The position numbers were made by a program, and so were the translations under genes. This document shows positions 1 to 11,345 of a stretch of DNA of 64,000 nt, in pieces. Each line of letters begins with the position of its first letter. Within the stretch, counting starts at the first letter, position 1. A model generated the notes under the pieces. That model saw nothing but the letters and a program-made list of their open reading frames with translations. It did no database searches and was not told the origin of the DNA. Location of the stretch: assembly GCA_027627225.1 (NCBI GenBank), contig JAPFQT010000158.1, positions 1 to 64,000 of the forward strand. The letters are read 5' to 3'. This DNA comes from Congeria kusceri. Lineage: Eukaryota > Mollusca > Bivalvia > Myida > Dreissenidae.

Positions 1-1457
1 TATATTAAAAAGTGATATCCTATTTAATGGCCGTAAATAAACCCTGATAGATGTTGTTGTTCTCTGTATTTAGCAATGCTTTTGTTAATCCTTTGTATCT
101 TATACTATGTAACATGCGTTGGGTTGCTTACTTTCACAAACTGTTGTGTAAACATGTATCAAAAATCATACACAATTCAAAAACATGAGTCATTTAGGAA
201 GATAATTGTTTGAGACAATATACCGTACTGCACTTCAATTATTTGTTGTGATTTCTCAACAATGACCAGCGATTTTTACATTATTTACGTTATTTTGATT
301 ATATATACAATTGCAAAATGTATACTTATATGTATGACACACATTGAAAATGATAGTAGATACATTTTTTATCAGATACATTTTACTAAAAATTATTGTG
401 TCATTAGTTGTCCAAGTTAAATGTACGAGCCAATTAAAAATCGCAAAGCATTTATTTGTGAATAGTGTACCACATATAACCGAGCACATGGTTTCATATT
501 TAAATATTTTCATACCAGATCACATCTTTTTGGCTTTTTGTAAATTAACGTCAAAGCAATACCAAGTGCTTCAAACTACCAACGAACACAACAAACAAAA
601 AACAATTCCCACACATTTATATAATTCCCAGAAAATGTTGTCCCAATCTGAATGAATGTTCGTGTGTTTGTTTTTGTCTAAAATCTTGCATTTACCTTTC
701 AAAAGTTCCTACTATTGTAAATTTAAAACATATAGTGGCATCATCAACTTACGCAAAAGTCACCAAAGTAGATTTAAACAAAGTTGATATTGATGTCAAA
801 TTTAATTGCAGATACGAAATTGCAAATCTCCACATTTTTAATATATGTAATTAAAATCATATTATCTGAAAACAGTCAACTGTCAATATCACCTTTGCAG
901 CATAATAAAGCATTTATAAAGAATGGTGTTATTGTCATATAGTATGCACACTTATCGCAGTGTATAACCGCATATTAAGCTGAAATGCAAGTTGCTGACA
1001 TGTATGCCGGTGATCACTTAGTTGCATTAACACACGTATAATATGATTGTGTCTTTCAAACAAAATGAAAACAATATGTTTATATATTGATTAATTTCGC
1101 GCATTTTTTTGAAAACAATTGGTTTCGAAAATGTGTAGTATTGCTTCAAAATGTCGTTTTCTAACAATTATAGACTGTATGCTAAGCCTCATTTTTAAAA
1201 CGATGTTAATATTCAAAATTAATATGATTGTGTTGGAATCAGTACAACCAAATGCTCAATGTTGTCGCAAAAACAGTCGATCCTTACTGGATATTTTAAA
1301 GATGTTGGTCATTACCTTCATCACGTTGTAGTGACAGAAACATAGGAACGAACCGTTTAAAGAAATAACAGTCTGAAATATATTGTATGCGATCCAAACC
1401 TACAGAGCGTGTGTAGTATACAGTTACCACATGGGTGTTTGGGGAACAATCAAAACA
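1..1457. other. AT-rich intergenic DNA
   Basis: I see no gene, RNA or clear repeat here. The short open frames lack coding character, splice context and recognisable domains. Confidence 0.5.
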
Positions 1458-1562
1458 GTTGGCCCTCGGTGTAGAGATTACAGTTTAAACTGTTTCCCTT
1501 CGTCCAGAGGCCTGTGGAATCAACTTAAACATTCATCACTCCACCTTGGGCCAACAGTTTCT
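1458..1562. repeat. Imperfect inverted repeat (hairpin)
   Basis: A 19-base arm at about 1459-1477 (AAACAGTTGGCCCTCGGTG) is nearly the reverse complement of 1543-1562 (CACCTTGGGCCAACAGTTT), with about 65 bases between. The arms differ at a few positions. This could be a small foldback element or a remnant of a transposon end; nothing shows that it is transcribed. Confidence 0.5.
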
Positions 1563-2985
1563 GACAATTTGATAACTGTTTTTTGTAGTTTAGGTACTGA
1601 ACTCAAGGTGGTGCAATAGTTAAAAAAATGTCACAAATACAAACATTCTTAAGTGAATTAAAATATCAGTAACAGTTTTCAATTTGTATCATATTTAAAT
1701 ATCAATTGGTAAAATAATTATGGATTTTTGACAAAATATTTTTTTTTTTATAATTGATGACATTTCTAGACAATGAATGATCGGTCACGAACAGTGACGG
1801 AAAATTGCTGAGTTGTAGATATTTCCTCTATAAATAGTTTTTAGGCAAACACCGGCTTGTGCGGGGAAACAGGTAAAACTATTTCTTAATGTTATACATT
1901 ATTCATATATTATTTATGTCTGTGTTTTGCCCATCATATGTGATCATTTATTATTAAACGTTTTGGAGAAAATCCTCCAATATCGACGGCGGTCTGCCGA
2001 TATTCCAGGAAATTTACCGAATGTCTTAGACTGTTTTTGATCGGTATCTGTACGGCACTCGTTCCATGTCCTGACAATGCTCCTGTGACACTCATGTTAT
2101 ATTATTTTGGTCGGTTCTTAAGCCCGGGCGGGCATCTGCATTGCGCCTTTCGATTGTCGAGCAAACGACGGCATTAATATGGCTAGCGTTGCTCACTACA
2201 CGTATTCATCATTCTATGAGAAAAAAGGAAACGCCTCCCATTGTGTTGGTATTTGGATGGCTCCTTGTGCTGATAACTTAAATCAGAGGCATTCCATTGT
2301 TTTTCTCTGGCATTGTGAGCAATATATGTGTTCATGAAATTGGATCACAGAGCTATCTCTTAAACACAAGGTGTCATACTCATCCAATATTATTTCAAAC
2401 GTACTGTAATGTAACTATGTTTTTAAACATATAAAGATTCAAGCGGCATTTAACGATTCCACAAAAACATCGATTTATTAACAAAGTATATTTTCTAACG
2501 ACGAATTGAGCACCGTTAACTTGCAACAAGTTTAGCTAGCGAAGCTGACACATTATGCAGGAGTTTAAAATAAAGCGAAAAATGGTAGCTGCCACTAACG
2601 TGTAACGGTCAGAAAAGTTCTATTACAAAAGCCAAAATATCCATAATATCCCAAGCGAGTGACCGATCACGAACTATTTTAATAATAAATACAGGAAATG
2701 ATAAAGGCTTTGAAATATTCAACAAGTGACAAGTCCGTTGGTGCGAACACTACCAAGCACAGGCTTTTTCATGCTATTAATCTCCATTTTAAAATTTCAA
2801 TGATTTCGTTGATAATATCCTGCTAAATTGAATGAAATGGATTAATATGTTCTTGATATTATCAGATCCTCGTTGTATAACGAAGAACATGTAGCGATGT
2901 GGAACAACCATTCATGTCCGCTGTAACGCTCGGCTTAGAAAGGCGTTATCCAGGCAGGTCCACGGCAGAAATTACTGATTATTAA
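1563..2985. other. Intergenic DNA, nothing recognised
   Basis: AT-rich sequence with a slightly more GC-rich patch around 1975-2170. I see no coding exon, RNA gene or repeat that I can support. Confidence 0.45.
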
Positions 2986-3303
2986 ATGCTTTGTTTGTTT
3001 GTTTGTTTGTTTGTTTGTTTGTATGGATTTCTCGCCGTTGTAAACAGAATTTCAGTCATATTACGGCGGTCAGTTAATCAACTCGCACTTTTCCTGGGCA
3101 AGCTTAGCCGATCTAAGCAGTTTTCCAGTACTAAGTCGGCATACTTATGCCAGCAACTGACAATTGCCCTACGTGAATCAGAGGCAGTGGGATAACGGCT
3201 GCAGAAATGCTTTCATGATCCATATGTGGCCGGGCTGGGTAGTGAAGTCACGAAGCCCGGATGGACAGTCCAGTGCTCAACCAACTGAGCTAGCCGGGCC
3301 CGG
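2986..3303 (-). mobile_element. tRNA-derived SINE, copy 1
   Basis: Read on the minus strand, the element starts with a tRNA-like head. An A-box-like AGCTCAGTTGGTTGAGC lies near 3280-3296, and the T-arm side is degenerate. A roughly 200-base body follows, and the element ends in a CAAA repeat tail (seen as TTTG repeats at 2986-3021 on the + strand). The body matches a second copy at 32008-32308 almost throughout, for example around AACTGACCGCCGTAATATGA. Head, body and short tandem tail are the hallmarks of a tRNA-headed SINE moved by a LINE. The B-box is more decayed than in copy 2, so this is probably the older insertion. Confidence 0.8.
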
Positions 3304-4789
3304 AAAAATGCAAAGTGTATTGTGAGATCTTTTATGTTGTTTGTTAATGCGCAAGTACAATGCACATATCCTTATTAACTATACGTAAACAATACTGTTC
3401 GATTCGTCATGATAAACATACAAGTTATGCATCTATATATAAATTGGAGAGTCAGATGATTCACATTCCCATGTGACAAAGTTCATGCTATATTTGTTTG
3501 TTTTCGCCTTACATGTACATGAACACTGCAATATGTGTCGCTTGAGATTTGCTTCGATTGTTCATTTTTATTTCTCAAATTGCGTCGTATTGTATTTAAA
3601 TATATACACATTGTGTCATGTAATCAGTGTTAAAAGCCTTCATTAGAAACCACGTTGTATATCGACAGAGGTGACATCACATCTTTGTAGCCATTGAAGG
3701 AAATCACATGTTCAAGTCATCATTAATTTTTTGATGAACGCTCCTTTATCGATGAATTGGTCACGAATGCGAAGTTTGATTTTCGACTGTTTATTTTGAT
3801 GTTTTTGTGTTGGGTTTAATTATGCATTGTTTATGGAATACATTAAAAACGGACTCCTGTTTGAACAAGTTTCTCTGCAAGTTCGATCACACTTTCTTGA
3901 AAACGGATCATTATATTATGCTTGTTGTAAGTGTCTGGTCAGAGGTGCTGTTCACTGTATAATGATTTTGTTCTTTTCTAGATTTGACAAATACTTGAAT
4001 GTTTGTGTTTGTAATTTTTGTCTTAGAGCTTTATTTTAATTGTACTCATTTATCTATTATTATCTCAGTCCAAAGGTGAGTTGCTGAAAACATTAACATC
4101 CACATAAGATAGCATCCGTTTAAACATGGGGAAAGTTTGTTTGTTTTTATTAGATTTTCAAATTAGGAATTACGTGTTTATTCTTTATGAAATTTTCTTC
4201 TGAGTTAGTTTATAACTGTTTGATAAACCAGTTATTTGACATCGAAACTTAAAGGGATCTTGACTTAAATGGCTGTGTAAGGTTTGAGCTACTGGGCCTT
4301 GATGTTAATACATGTTTTAGTTTCAGTCTTTTGAAGAATGCGTTGTTGCTTCCTCAGTACATACAATTTGGATTTTGTTATTGAATTATTTTGAATACAT
4401 ATACTGCAATCTATATTGTTTTCACGTTGTTATTCTGTGAGCGGAAGTATTTCGATTACATTACTAATAGTTCGAAGGTCAATCTTTAATGAATAACGAT
4501 GAGTAAAAAAACGTTGCACACGTCTAAACAGGAAGATAGAAATAACAAAGACACATCCTAACTTTATTCTTCTTGCAAAACATATTATAGTTGAAGAAGT
4601 TGAAGTTGTGGCGAACAAAAGCGCATGCCTGGTGACATAGTGTAGCATATGTTTCAATAATGTTGTATTGCGTAGCACACATATATTTTGCGAACTATAT
4701 GGTTAACAAACCTATTTAGTTTGACCGTGTGACCGAAATTCAGCGAACATTACCTAATAATTCCACTGTATATCCGGTAAGAAAGTAAT
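3304..4789. other. AT-rich intergenic DNA
   Basis: No gene, RNA or repeat was recognised between the SINE and the minisatellite. Confidence 0.45.
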
Positions 4790-5320
4790 GTGATTTTAAA
4801 TATTGCCTTTATAAGTATAGAAATAACAAACATTCGTTATCATAATTCTAATGATTCGTTGAACTTTATAAGTATAGAAATAACAAACATTCGTTATCAT
4901 AATTCTAATGATTCATTGAACTTTATAAGTATAGAAATAACAAACATTCGTTATTATAATTCTAATGATTCATTGAACTTTATAAGTATAGAAATAACAA
5001 ACATTCGTTATTATAATTCTAATGATTCATTGAACTTTATAAGTATAGAAATAACAAACATTCGTTATCATAATTCTAATGATTCATTGAACTTTAAAAG
5101 TATAGAAATAACAAACATTCGTTATTATAATTCTAATGATTCATTTAACTTTATAAGTATAGAAATAACAAACATTCGTTATTATGATTCTAATGATTCA
5201 TTGAACTTTATAAGTATAGAAATAACAAACATTCGTTATCATAATTCTAATGATTCATTGAACTTTATAAGTATAGAAATAACAAACATTCGTTATTATA
5301 ATTCTAATGATTCTTGTAAT
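4790..5320. repeat. 57-bp minisatellite, about 9 copies
   Basis: Nine near-identical 57-base units. Each contains ATAGAAATAACAAACATTCG followed by an AT-rich half. Because 57 is a multiple of three, a 208-codon frame (4790-5416) stays open through the array and would encode a 19-residue repeat. I regard that frame as a by-product: it starts and ends in non-repetitive DNA with no coding signal. Every unit carries a small hairpin (ATAAC, 8-base loop, GTTAT). Units differ mainly by C/T in the TTATCATAA/TTATTATAA segment, which suggests recent homogenisation. Confidence 0.9.
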
Positions 5321-5416
5321 AAAATATGGTATTACAACTCATGTAAGATCCTATATATCTCAATTATATGTGTTCCATATCCAGGTTTGCACGTGAAAAA
5401 TCTGTCTCCGTATTAG

Positions 5417-6890
5417 TGTATGCTTTCTACATGTGAGATTGACTTTATATTTCATAAAATAGTTTAATAACATATACAACACGTTTAACATTCTTTATTT
5501 TAAACACTTTAATTGCCACGATTTGAAATGAAGGGGAATGCCACATTGATATATGTATTGTTTTCGCGGCGTTACTTGTTTTGGTATTATATAATTATTA
5601 TGTAAATTGTTGCATGTGTGTACATCACTGTGAATGTACTACAGGAATACGAACATGTCATAGTTCTACGACAATTCGAATGTTCGCCAAATATTTGCCG
5701 ATTATTGTTATTTACCTGGTACGTTAAACACTTTAGGGCGTTGTTTTAGAGAGTGGTATAATTAGTTTTGATGGTATTGATACTTGTGGACACCTATGTC
5801 ATCGACTTATAAAACAGTACCATCCAGTATGCTGGGTACTGCTTTTCCAACAAAGAATGTGTAAGTAATAATAATCACACAACACGGTCATGTTATCAAT
5901 ATCAGTATGGAAAAAGACGAGTATGCATTTTAAATATGTTGCTACTTTTTAGAATGGTTCATATTTACAGCCTGAATGTATCTGCAAATATATAGTATGC
6001 AACGACCTTTCGATAATCTACCTTTATAATGCTTGGTACTTGACAATATAATAATTTCTTGATTTGTTGAAGTACAAATTGCAACGATCGCATAATCAAC
6101 AGTTTTCAGTGTTTGCGGTTGCCATTTACATTACATATTATGGTCCCATATATGGCCAGTTTCTTGTTCTGCTTATTGATGTATCGATCACATTTTTGTT
6201 AAGTCATTTAATTTTATTGTTCAGGGTTACGGTATTGGTTAGAATATTAGTCGTTTAGTTTAATATTTTGCAAGTAGTGTGCTTACAAGCTTTGCACATT
6301 TTGTTCAATAAAGAAACTAATATATACAGCGAAACACACACTCTGCACCACTGTGAGTCATAATTATAATCAACATCGGCATACAAATAATAAAACTGAA
6401 TCTTATATTTGAAAATTTGCATATACAAGTACATAAAATATCCCATACTTAAAACATACTATACTACTAACGTTTCATTGCATAGTATTTCAGTAATGTG
6501 CGTGTCTAGATAATTCATAGTACAAACATATTAACGTTTTCATAAAAACAACTACAACATGTAAACTATACGTAAAATTGTTTGACAGTACGCTTAGACG
6601 TGAGGTGTCACGGTTTGTCAACCGACTTCGTTTCCAAATAAACTGCAGTTTGTTATTTTCTATATAGTGTTAATACAAAGCGGACCCGATTTTATGATAT
6701 TTTTGACAAGATATCTAGACGAATCCTAACGAATTAATTTCAAAAGATAATACTCTCCAGTCTCTTGCCTATCATATCGGCAGTAATTCCCATAAATATA
6801 GACAAAACAAGTTTTTTATAAACACAGTTTTTTATTGAACAACAACTAAACTTATTGAGAAATAAACACTTTAAAAATCAACAAATAAAC
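5417..6890. other. AT-rich intergenic DNA
   Basis: No supported feature. Short frames at 6064-6258 and 6255-6446 overlap each other on opposite strands and look random. Confidence 0.45.
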
Positions 6891-7874
6891 ATGACGGAAA
6901 CTGACAACAGAGGGAAAACATCGACCAATCATAATTCTAACAGCAAACATGTAACAAGACGAAACTCATCCATCTAAAACGCGTGATGGAGATTGGCACA
7001 AAGTAACAAGAAAACACAAATCACCAAAACAGCAAACTGTAAAAAAAGCAGACCAGGTACAGAAAACAGTGAAAACTTCAAGTAAAAAAACGAACCAGGT
7101 ACTTAAAACAGGGAACACTAAAGATGAAAGGCGCTCTACCACAGCGAACAATCCAAGAGAAACCGCCTCTGCTACAGATAGCACTGCAAATAATTAAAAA
7201 AACGAGCAGACCCCGGGCACCAAGAAATCTTACAGGGAGGCCGTAATCGACGGGGTATCGACAACAACAAAGAATCCTATCGAAACATCGCTTATTCAGA
7301 CCATGGAGGTTTTAATAAAAACATTGAAAGATCTGATGACAACATCAAACCAAAAGCGCGTCGTTTTACCAGATTCAAAAACAGACGGGAATACAAAATG
7401 TTTCAGAAGCGAAAGAAGCAAATTCAGCAGGTTTAGGGAAACAGTTCTAAACTTGCCAAACCGTAACTTAACAGATGTTGAATACATTTTACTATGAAAG
7501 GGATTAGGATTCTGTCCCCGTATCAAATCACATAGTAAAGTAAAATTAGCTGAAGAAGTGTTTCTTTACACAAGAAGATTACGTTAAAAGTAATAATTTG
7601 CTGAATTATATACAGATGACAAAAATGGAACATCTAAAAATGATGAATATAAACACTTACCATTCTTTAACAAGGCATCATCTCCATTTACACCTCCTAG
7701 CGGAAGAGACATTTATCTTTACTTTTATTTAGAAGCTGTTAATAATGAAATTCTTCATTATGTTGATAAAAAACGTTTCCGACATAATATTTCTAAAGAA
7801 GAAATACACGCTCTGAACAATTATCTCGTGATGATAACATTGTTATTAAAAAGCGGACAAGTCATGCTATTGTA

Positions 7875-8273
7875 GTGATGATTAAAAATAGATACATCGA
7901 AGAAGTAACCCGTCAATTAAATGATGAACGTTTCTATATAAAAGTGAACGAAAACCAGCACCAGACAACGAAAGAAAATATTGAAACCTGTGTTGAACAA
8001 ATAAAGCACCACAACCCCGGTATCGGTAAGCAGTTTGATTTGTTTCCCACAGATATTCGGATACCTCAATTTTACATATTACCGAAAACTCACAAGCCAT
8101 TAGATGACAGTCTTGGATTCCCCGATCGGCCCATCGTATCTGCGTTTAATTCCAGCTCGGAAAATATCTCCAAGTTCTTAGACTTTGTATTTAATCTAGT
8201 TATGCAGACTGTAACATCATACGTTAAAGATACCACAGACTTTATTAACAAGATTAAGAATATTGATTTATAA
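7875..8273 (+). pseudogene. Penelope RT fragment, fingers/palm part
   Basis: The longest open piece of the element, 132 codons. It contains the conserved FYILPKTHKP and RPIVSAFNSSSENISKFLD blocks that lie before the first catalytic aspartate in Penelope-type reverse transcriptases. It ends at a TAA directly before the block that carries LDVSSLYTNIPH, so the frame is broken inside the domain. Confidence 0.8.
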
Positions 8274-9253
8274 GAAGACTCTTACTTAGTAACTCTGGAT
8301 GTGTCATCATTATACACTAATATACCACATAATGAGGGAATAGAAGCTTGTTAATATTTTCTTAGAAAATATCATGTTAACAATAATATTGACGCTGAAG
8401 ACATTAGCAAATTACTTATAGTTGTTCTTGAAAATAACTGCTTTGATTTTAACAATCAGAGTTATTTACAAACTAAGGGTACAGCCATGGGTACCCCTAT
8501 GGCGCCATCTTTTGCCTCACTTTTTGGAAAAATTAGAAGAAGATATTCTTAGTAATGTATCTCTAAAACCCGATATTTGGCTTAGGTTTTACATGCCATT
8601 TTTATGATATGGAATAGTTCTTTAGAATACCTTAATACTTTTATAGATGCTTTAAATAAATTTCATCCTACTATAAAATTTACCTATTGTATATCTCAAA
8701 AGTCTGCGTCTTTCCTCGGTGTATCTATATCTAAAAGTGAATATGAAACTGTTATAACAGATGTTTGTAGTAAACCTACTAATATGCATTTATTTTACAT
8801 CATCTCACCCCATGTCTTGTAAATGGGGTATACCATATAGTCAGACTAAACGCTATAGACGTATTATCTCCGATGATGGTGTATTTAATCAGTCTTTAGC
8901 TAATCTACAAAATATTTCGAAAATATAAATTATCCTAAAAATGTTAAAGCAGATGAATTTACAAAAGTGAAAAATATGTCGCAGGATAGCGCACTGCGTG
9001 TTGCGCAGAAAAGTACTAATTCAGTGATACATTTACTGTATGTGTCAACACATCACTGCCTAATATTCCTGATATTATACATAACTACTGGGATCTATTA
9101 CGGTTATCTGATAAAGAGAGTGTAAAGTCTTTATATTCTTTTAAGCCTATTTAGGCCTATAAACGACCTAAGAATATACAAAACAGTCTGGTTAGATGTT
9201 CAGTACCAAATTACATTCATCGGGTAAATGTAAACGACGAAGATGTACGCATT

Positions 9254-9535
9254 GTGATAATATCAACATATGTAGGACAAACCAATCAAAATGTTTCCCG
9301 TAGAATGAATAACCATATATTTGATATAAGAAACTGTTCAATAAATCCTGTATCACATGTTGCAACCCATTTTGGGTCTTTAGACAATAATTGTACATTG
9401 TCAGATTTCTCTTTTTTTCCAATAGATATTGTTAATAATAATATAGACCGTTTATGTAAAGAAACGTTTTGGATACATAAATTAAAGACTATGCTTCCTA
9501 ACGGTCTTAATAACAAAGTGCTGTACGATATATAA
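9254..9535 (+). pseudogene. Penelope GIY-YIG endonuclease fragment
   Basis: An open frame of 93 codons with TYVGQTNQNVSRRMNNH followed by an HFGSLDNNC-like block and a C-terminal WIHKLKTMLPNGLN segment. This is the usual end of a Penelope-like polyprotein (a family motif like W-I-x-x-L-x-T-x-x-P-x-G-L-N). The first GIY half reads ISTYVG. The catalytic Arg is plausibly in VSRRMNNH. It is joined upstream to RT remnants in other frames. Confidence 0.8.
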
Positions 9536-9774
9536 TACGTTCACATACTTGACATATATTCGATGTTTGCCTATTACTATGTTTTTTATTATATTATAAT
9601 TAATAGGCCTACGAATCGACTGTGATCCATCATTTCATACTATCATGATTATGTGTTCTATATATGTCAGCATAATGCTATTTTACATTTCTTACAGGTC
9701 ATCATTTTTCCGCCAAACGACGTAACGTCATTGTATAACGTCGACGTCACTTCCTTTGTTTATATTTATTATTT

Positions 9775-9860
9775 TTATTACTACTGATGAAGGCGTCATG
9801 CCGAAACGTTTAGTGTATTAAAATTAAATAAACAAACGTGTTTGTGCGATAATTAGTATT
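9775..9860 (+). ncRNA. Hammerhead-ribozyme-like motif of Penelope element
   Basis: CTGATGA at 9784-9790 is followed by a GGC/GCC three-base stem with a GTCAT loop, then GAAAC at 9803-9807. These are the two conserved core strands of the hammerhead ribozyme. The motif sits about 250 bases after the endonuclease stop, where Penelope-like elements are known to carry hammerheads. A CGTTT/AAACG stem III pairing is possible with 9835-9840. An extra A between CTGATGA and stem II, and a G where cleavage would fall, suggest a degenerate or inactive copy. Confidence 0.5.
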
Positions 9861-9879
9861 ATTATTCTGTATAATACTC

Positions 9880-10477
9880 ACACAGCAACCACGACTATAG
9901 ATATTCCTCTAAATAATACTAAGCCTACTACTCATGCTATTCCTAGGAATGATACTAACACTATCACAACAGCTACCACTCCTCTGAATACTACTAGCAA
10001 TACCAACATCACTACTTATACTTTTCCCACCAGAACTAATGCTACCACAACCACCAAAATTATTCCTATCAGTACCACCACTACTACTTACACTACGGCA
10101 ACCGATAATGCTCCTTTGACTATAACTATCACTATCACAACCACTCCTACTTTCCCAACTACTACTTATACCATCACCGCCACCACTATTATTACTCCTA
10201 CAACTACTACTACTAACACTACCACCACCACTATCTTCTAAACGTCTCCATTGACTACTAACACAACCATTAATACTTATACAATTCCTACTCGTACTGC
10301 TACTAGCACAACATATATTACTACTGCCATTTCTACTACTACTAATAATAAAAATACTAATAACACGAACATGTTTTATCCTCCGACTACATCTTACAGT
10401 AACACAGCCACTACCACTTCTCCTGCGACTACTACTAGTGCTAACAACGCTAATATTAGTACTCCTCTCACTACTAC
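9880..10477. repeat. Degenerate ACT/ACC-rich sequence
   Basis: Imperfect ACT, ACC and ACA triplets begin abruptly about 80 bases after the hammerhead-like motif. The 145-codon frame at 10251-10688 is Thr-rich and reflects the repeat, not a gene. Confidence 0.7.
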
Positions 10478-10714
10478 TTACATTATCACCACCTCTACTT
10501 CTCCTCTGACAACTAACAACTCTTACAGCACCACTTTTACTACTTCTACGACAACTACTAACACTACCACCACCTCCACTTCTACTTCTGAGACACTCAG
10601 AATTAGTAACACTCCTTACACCCTAACAACTAACTTCTTCGACCATTACAAATACTACCGCCACCGCCACTTCTACTTATCCGACTAATTATAACAATTA
10701 CATCTACAACAACT

Positions 10715-10763
10715 ACTACCACTACTACCACTACTACTACTACCACTACTACTACTACTACTT

Positions 10764-10838
<75 letters not shown>

Positions 10839-10842
10839 ATAG
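10715..10842. repeat. (ACT)n microsatellite
   Basis: Nearly pure ACT triplets with a few ACC and TTC interruptions. It is matched in the right arm by the AGT array at 15815-15975, which is longer. Confidence 0.9.
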
Positions 10843-11204
10843 TACAACTACTACATTTTACGATACAACAACAACAACGCACGTTCTATTTAAAATGATT
10901 TTACTGCTACTACAACTAAAAATGACATTATTCATGCTGTCGATGTAGTGTATAAAATATATAGCCAATGTCAGTTATATATCTGAATGTCTGGTTCTGT
11001 AAGATTAAAGAAAAAGCAAAGCGACATTAACAGTTACAATCAGTTTGCCACATATGTTACCGTACTATTTCTACTACAGCTGCTACCATTACTGCTACTA
11101 CTTTACCACGACAACAAGGACTTCTACTAGCAATAGTTTAACGAAACAACTTCAACTTCTACATCCGCTGCTGCTACTATTTCTTATTAAACTAGAATAA
11201 CAAC

Positions 11205-11217
11205 AACAACAACAACA

Positions 11218-11258
<41 letters not shown>

Positions 11259-11293
11259 AACTACTTCTACTACTACTACTTCTACTAATACTG

Positions 11294-11339
<46 letters not shown>

Positions 11340-11345
11340 TATTAC
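11205..11345. repeat. (ACT)n microsatellite
   Basis: ACT triplets interrupted by TTC and AAT, preceded by an ACA run. The reverse-complement counterpart in the right arm is the longer AGT array at 15160-15500. The open frames over it on the minus strand are low complexity and not genes. Confidence 0.85.

Larger units (their letters stand above)
6891..9535 (+). pseudogene. Degenerate Penelope-like retroelement (RT + GIY-YIG)
   Basis: Fragments of one polyprotein in shifting + frames follow the order of a Penelope-like element. These elements copy themselves with a telomerase-related reverse transcriptase and cut target DNA with a GIY-YIG endonuclease. From 6891 there is a Lys/Thr-rich N-terminal part. 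A conserved NLPNRNLTD segment lies near 7450-7480, where an in-frame TGA (7495-7497) interrupts the following LL-x-KGLGFCP motif. RT core parts follow: FYILPKTHKP (about 8069-8098), LDVSSLYTNIPH (about 8297-8332) and TKGTAMGTPMAPSFA (about 8477-8520). The aspartate-pair motif expected near 8585-8610 is lost to a small deletion or frameshift. A Cys-rich linker (CKRRRCTHC, about 9227-9253) and the GIY-YIG domain (YVGQT near 9270, RRMNNH near 9300) end the element at 9535. Several stops and frameshifts mean it is inactive. Confidence 0.88.

Noticed and set aside
4790..5320. CRISPR array
   Set aside because: Units are contiguous, with no unique spacers between conserved repeats, and the DNA is eukaryotic.
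4790..5416. 208-codon frame as a gene
   Set aside because: It is open only because the minisatellite unit is 57 bases. The flanks show no coding character.
7882..8100. Minus-strand frame inside the Penelope element
   Set aside because: It is a shadow of the reverse transcriptase coding strand.
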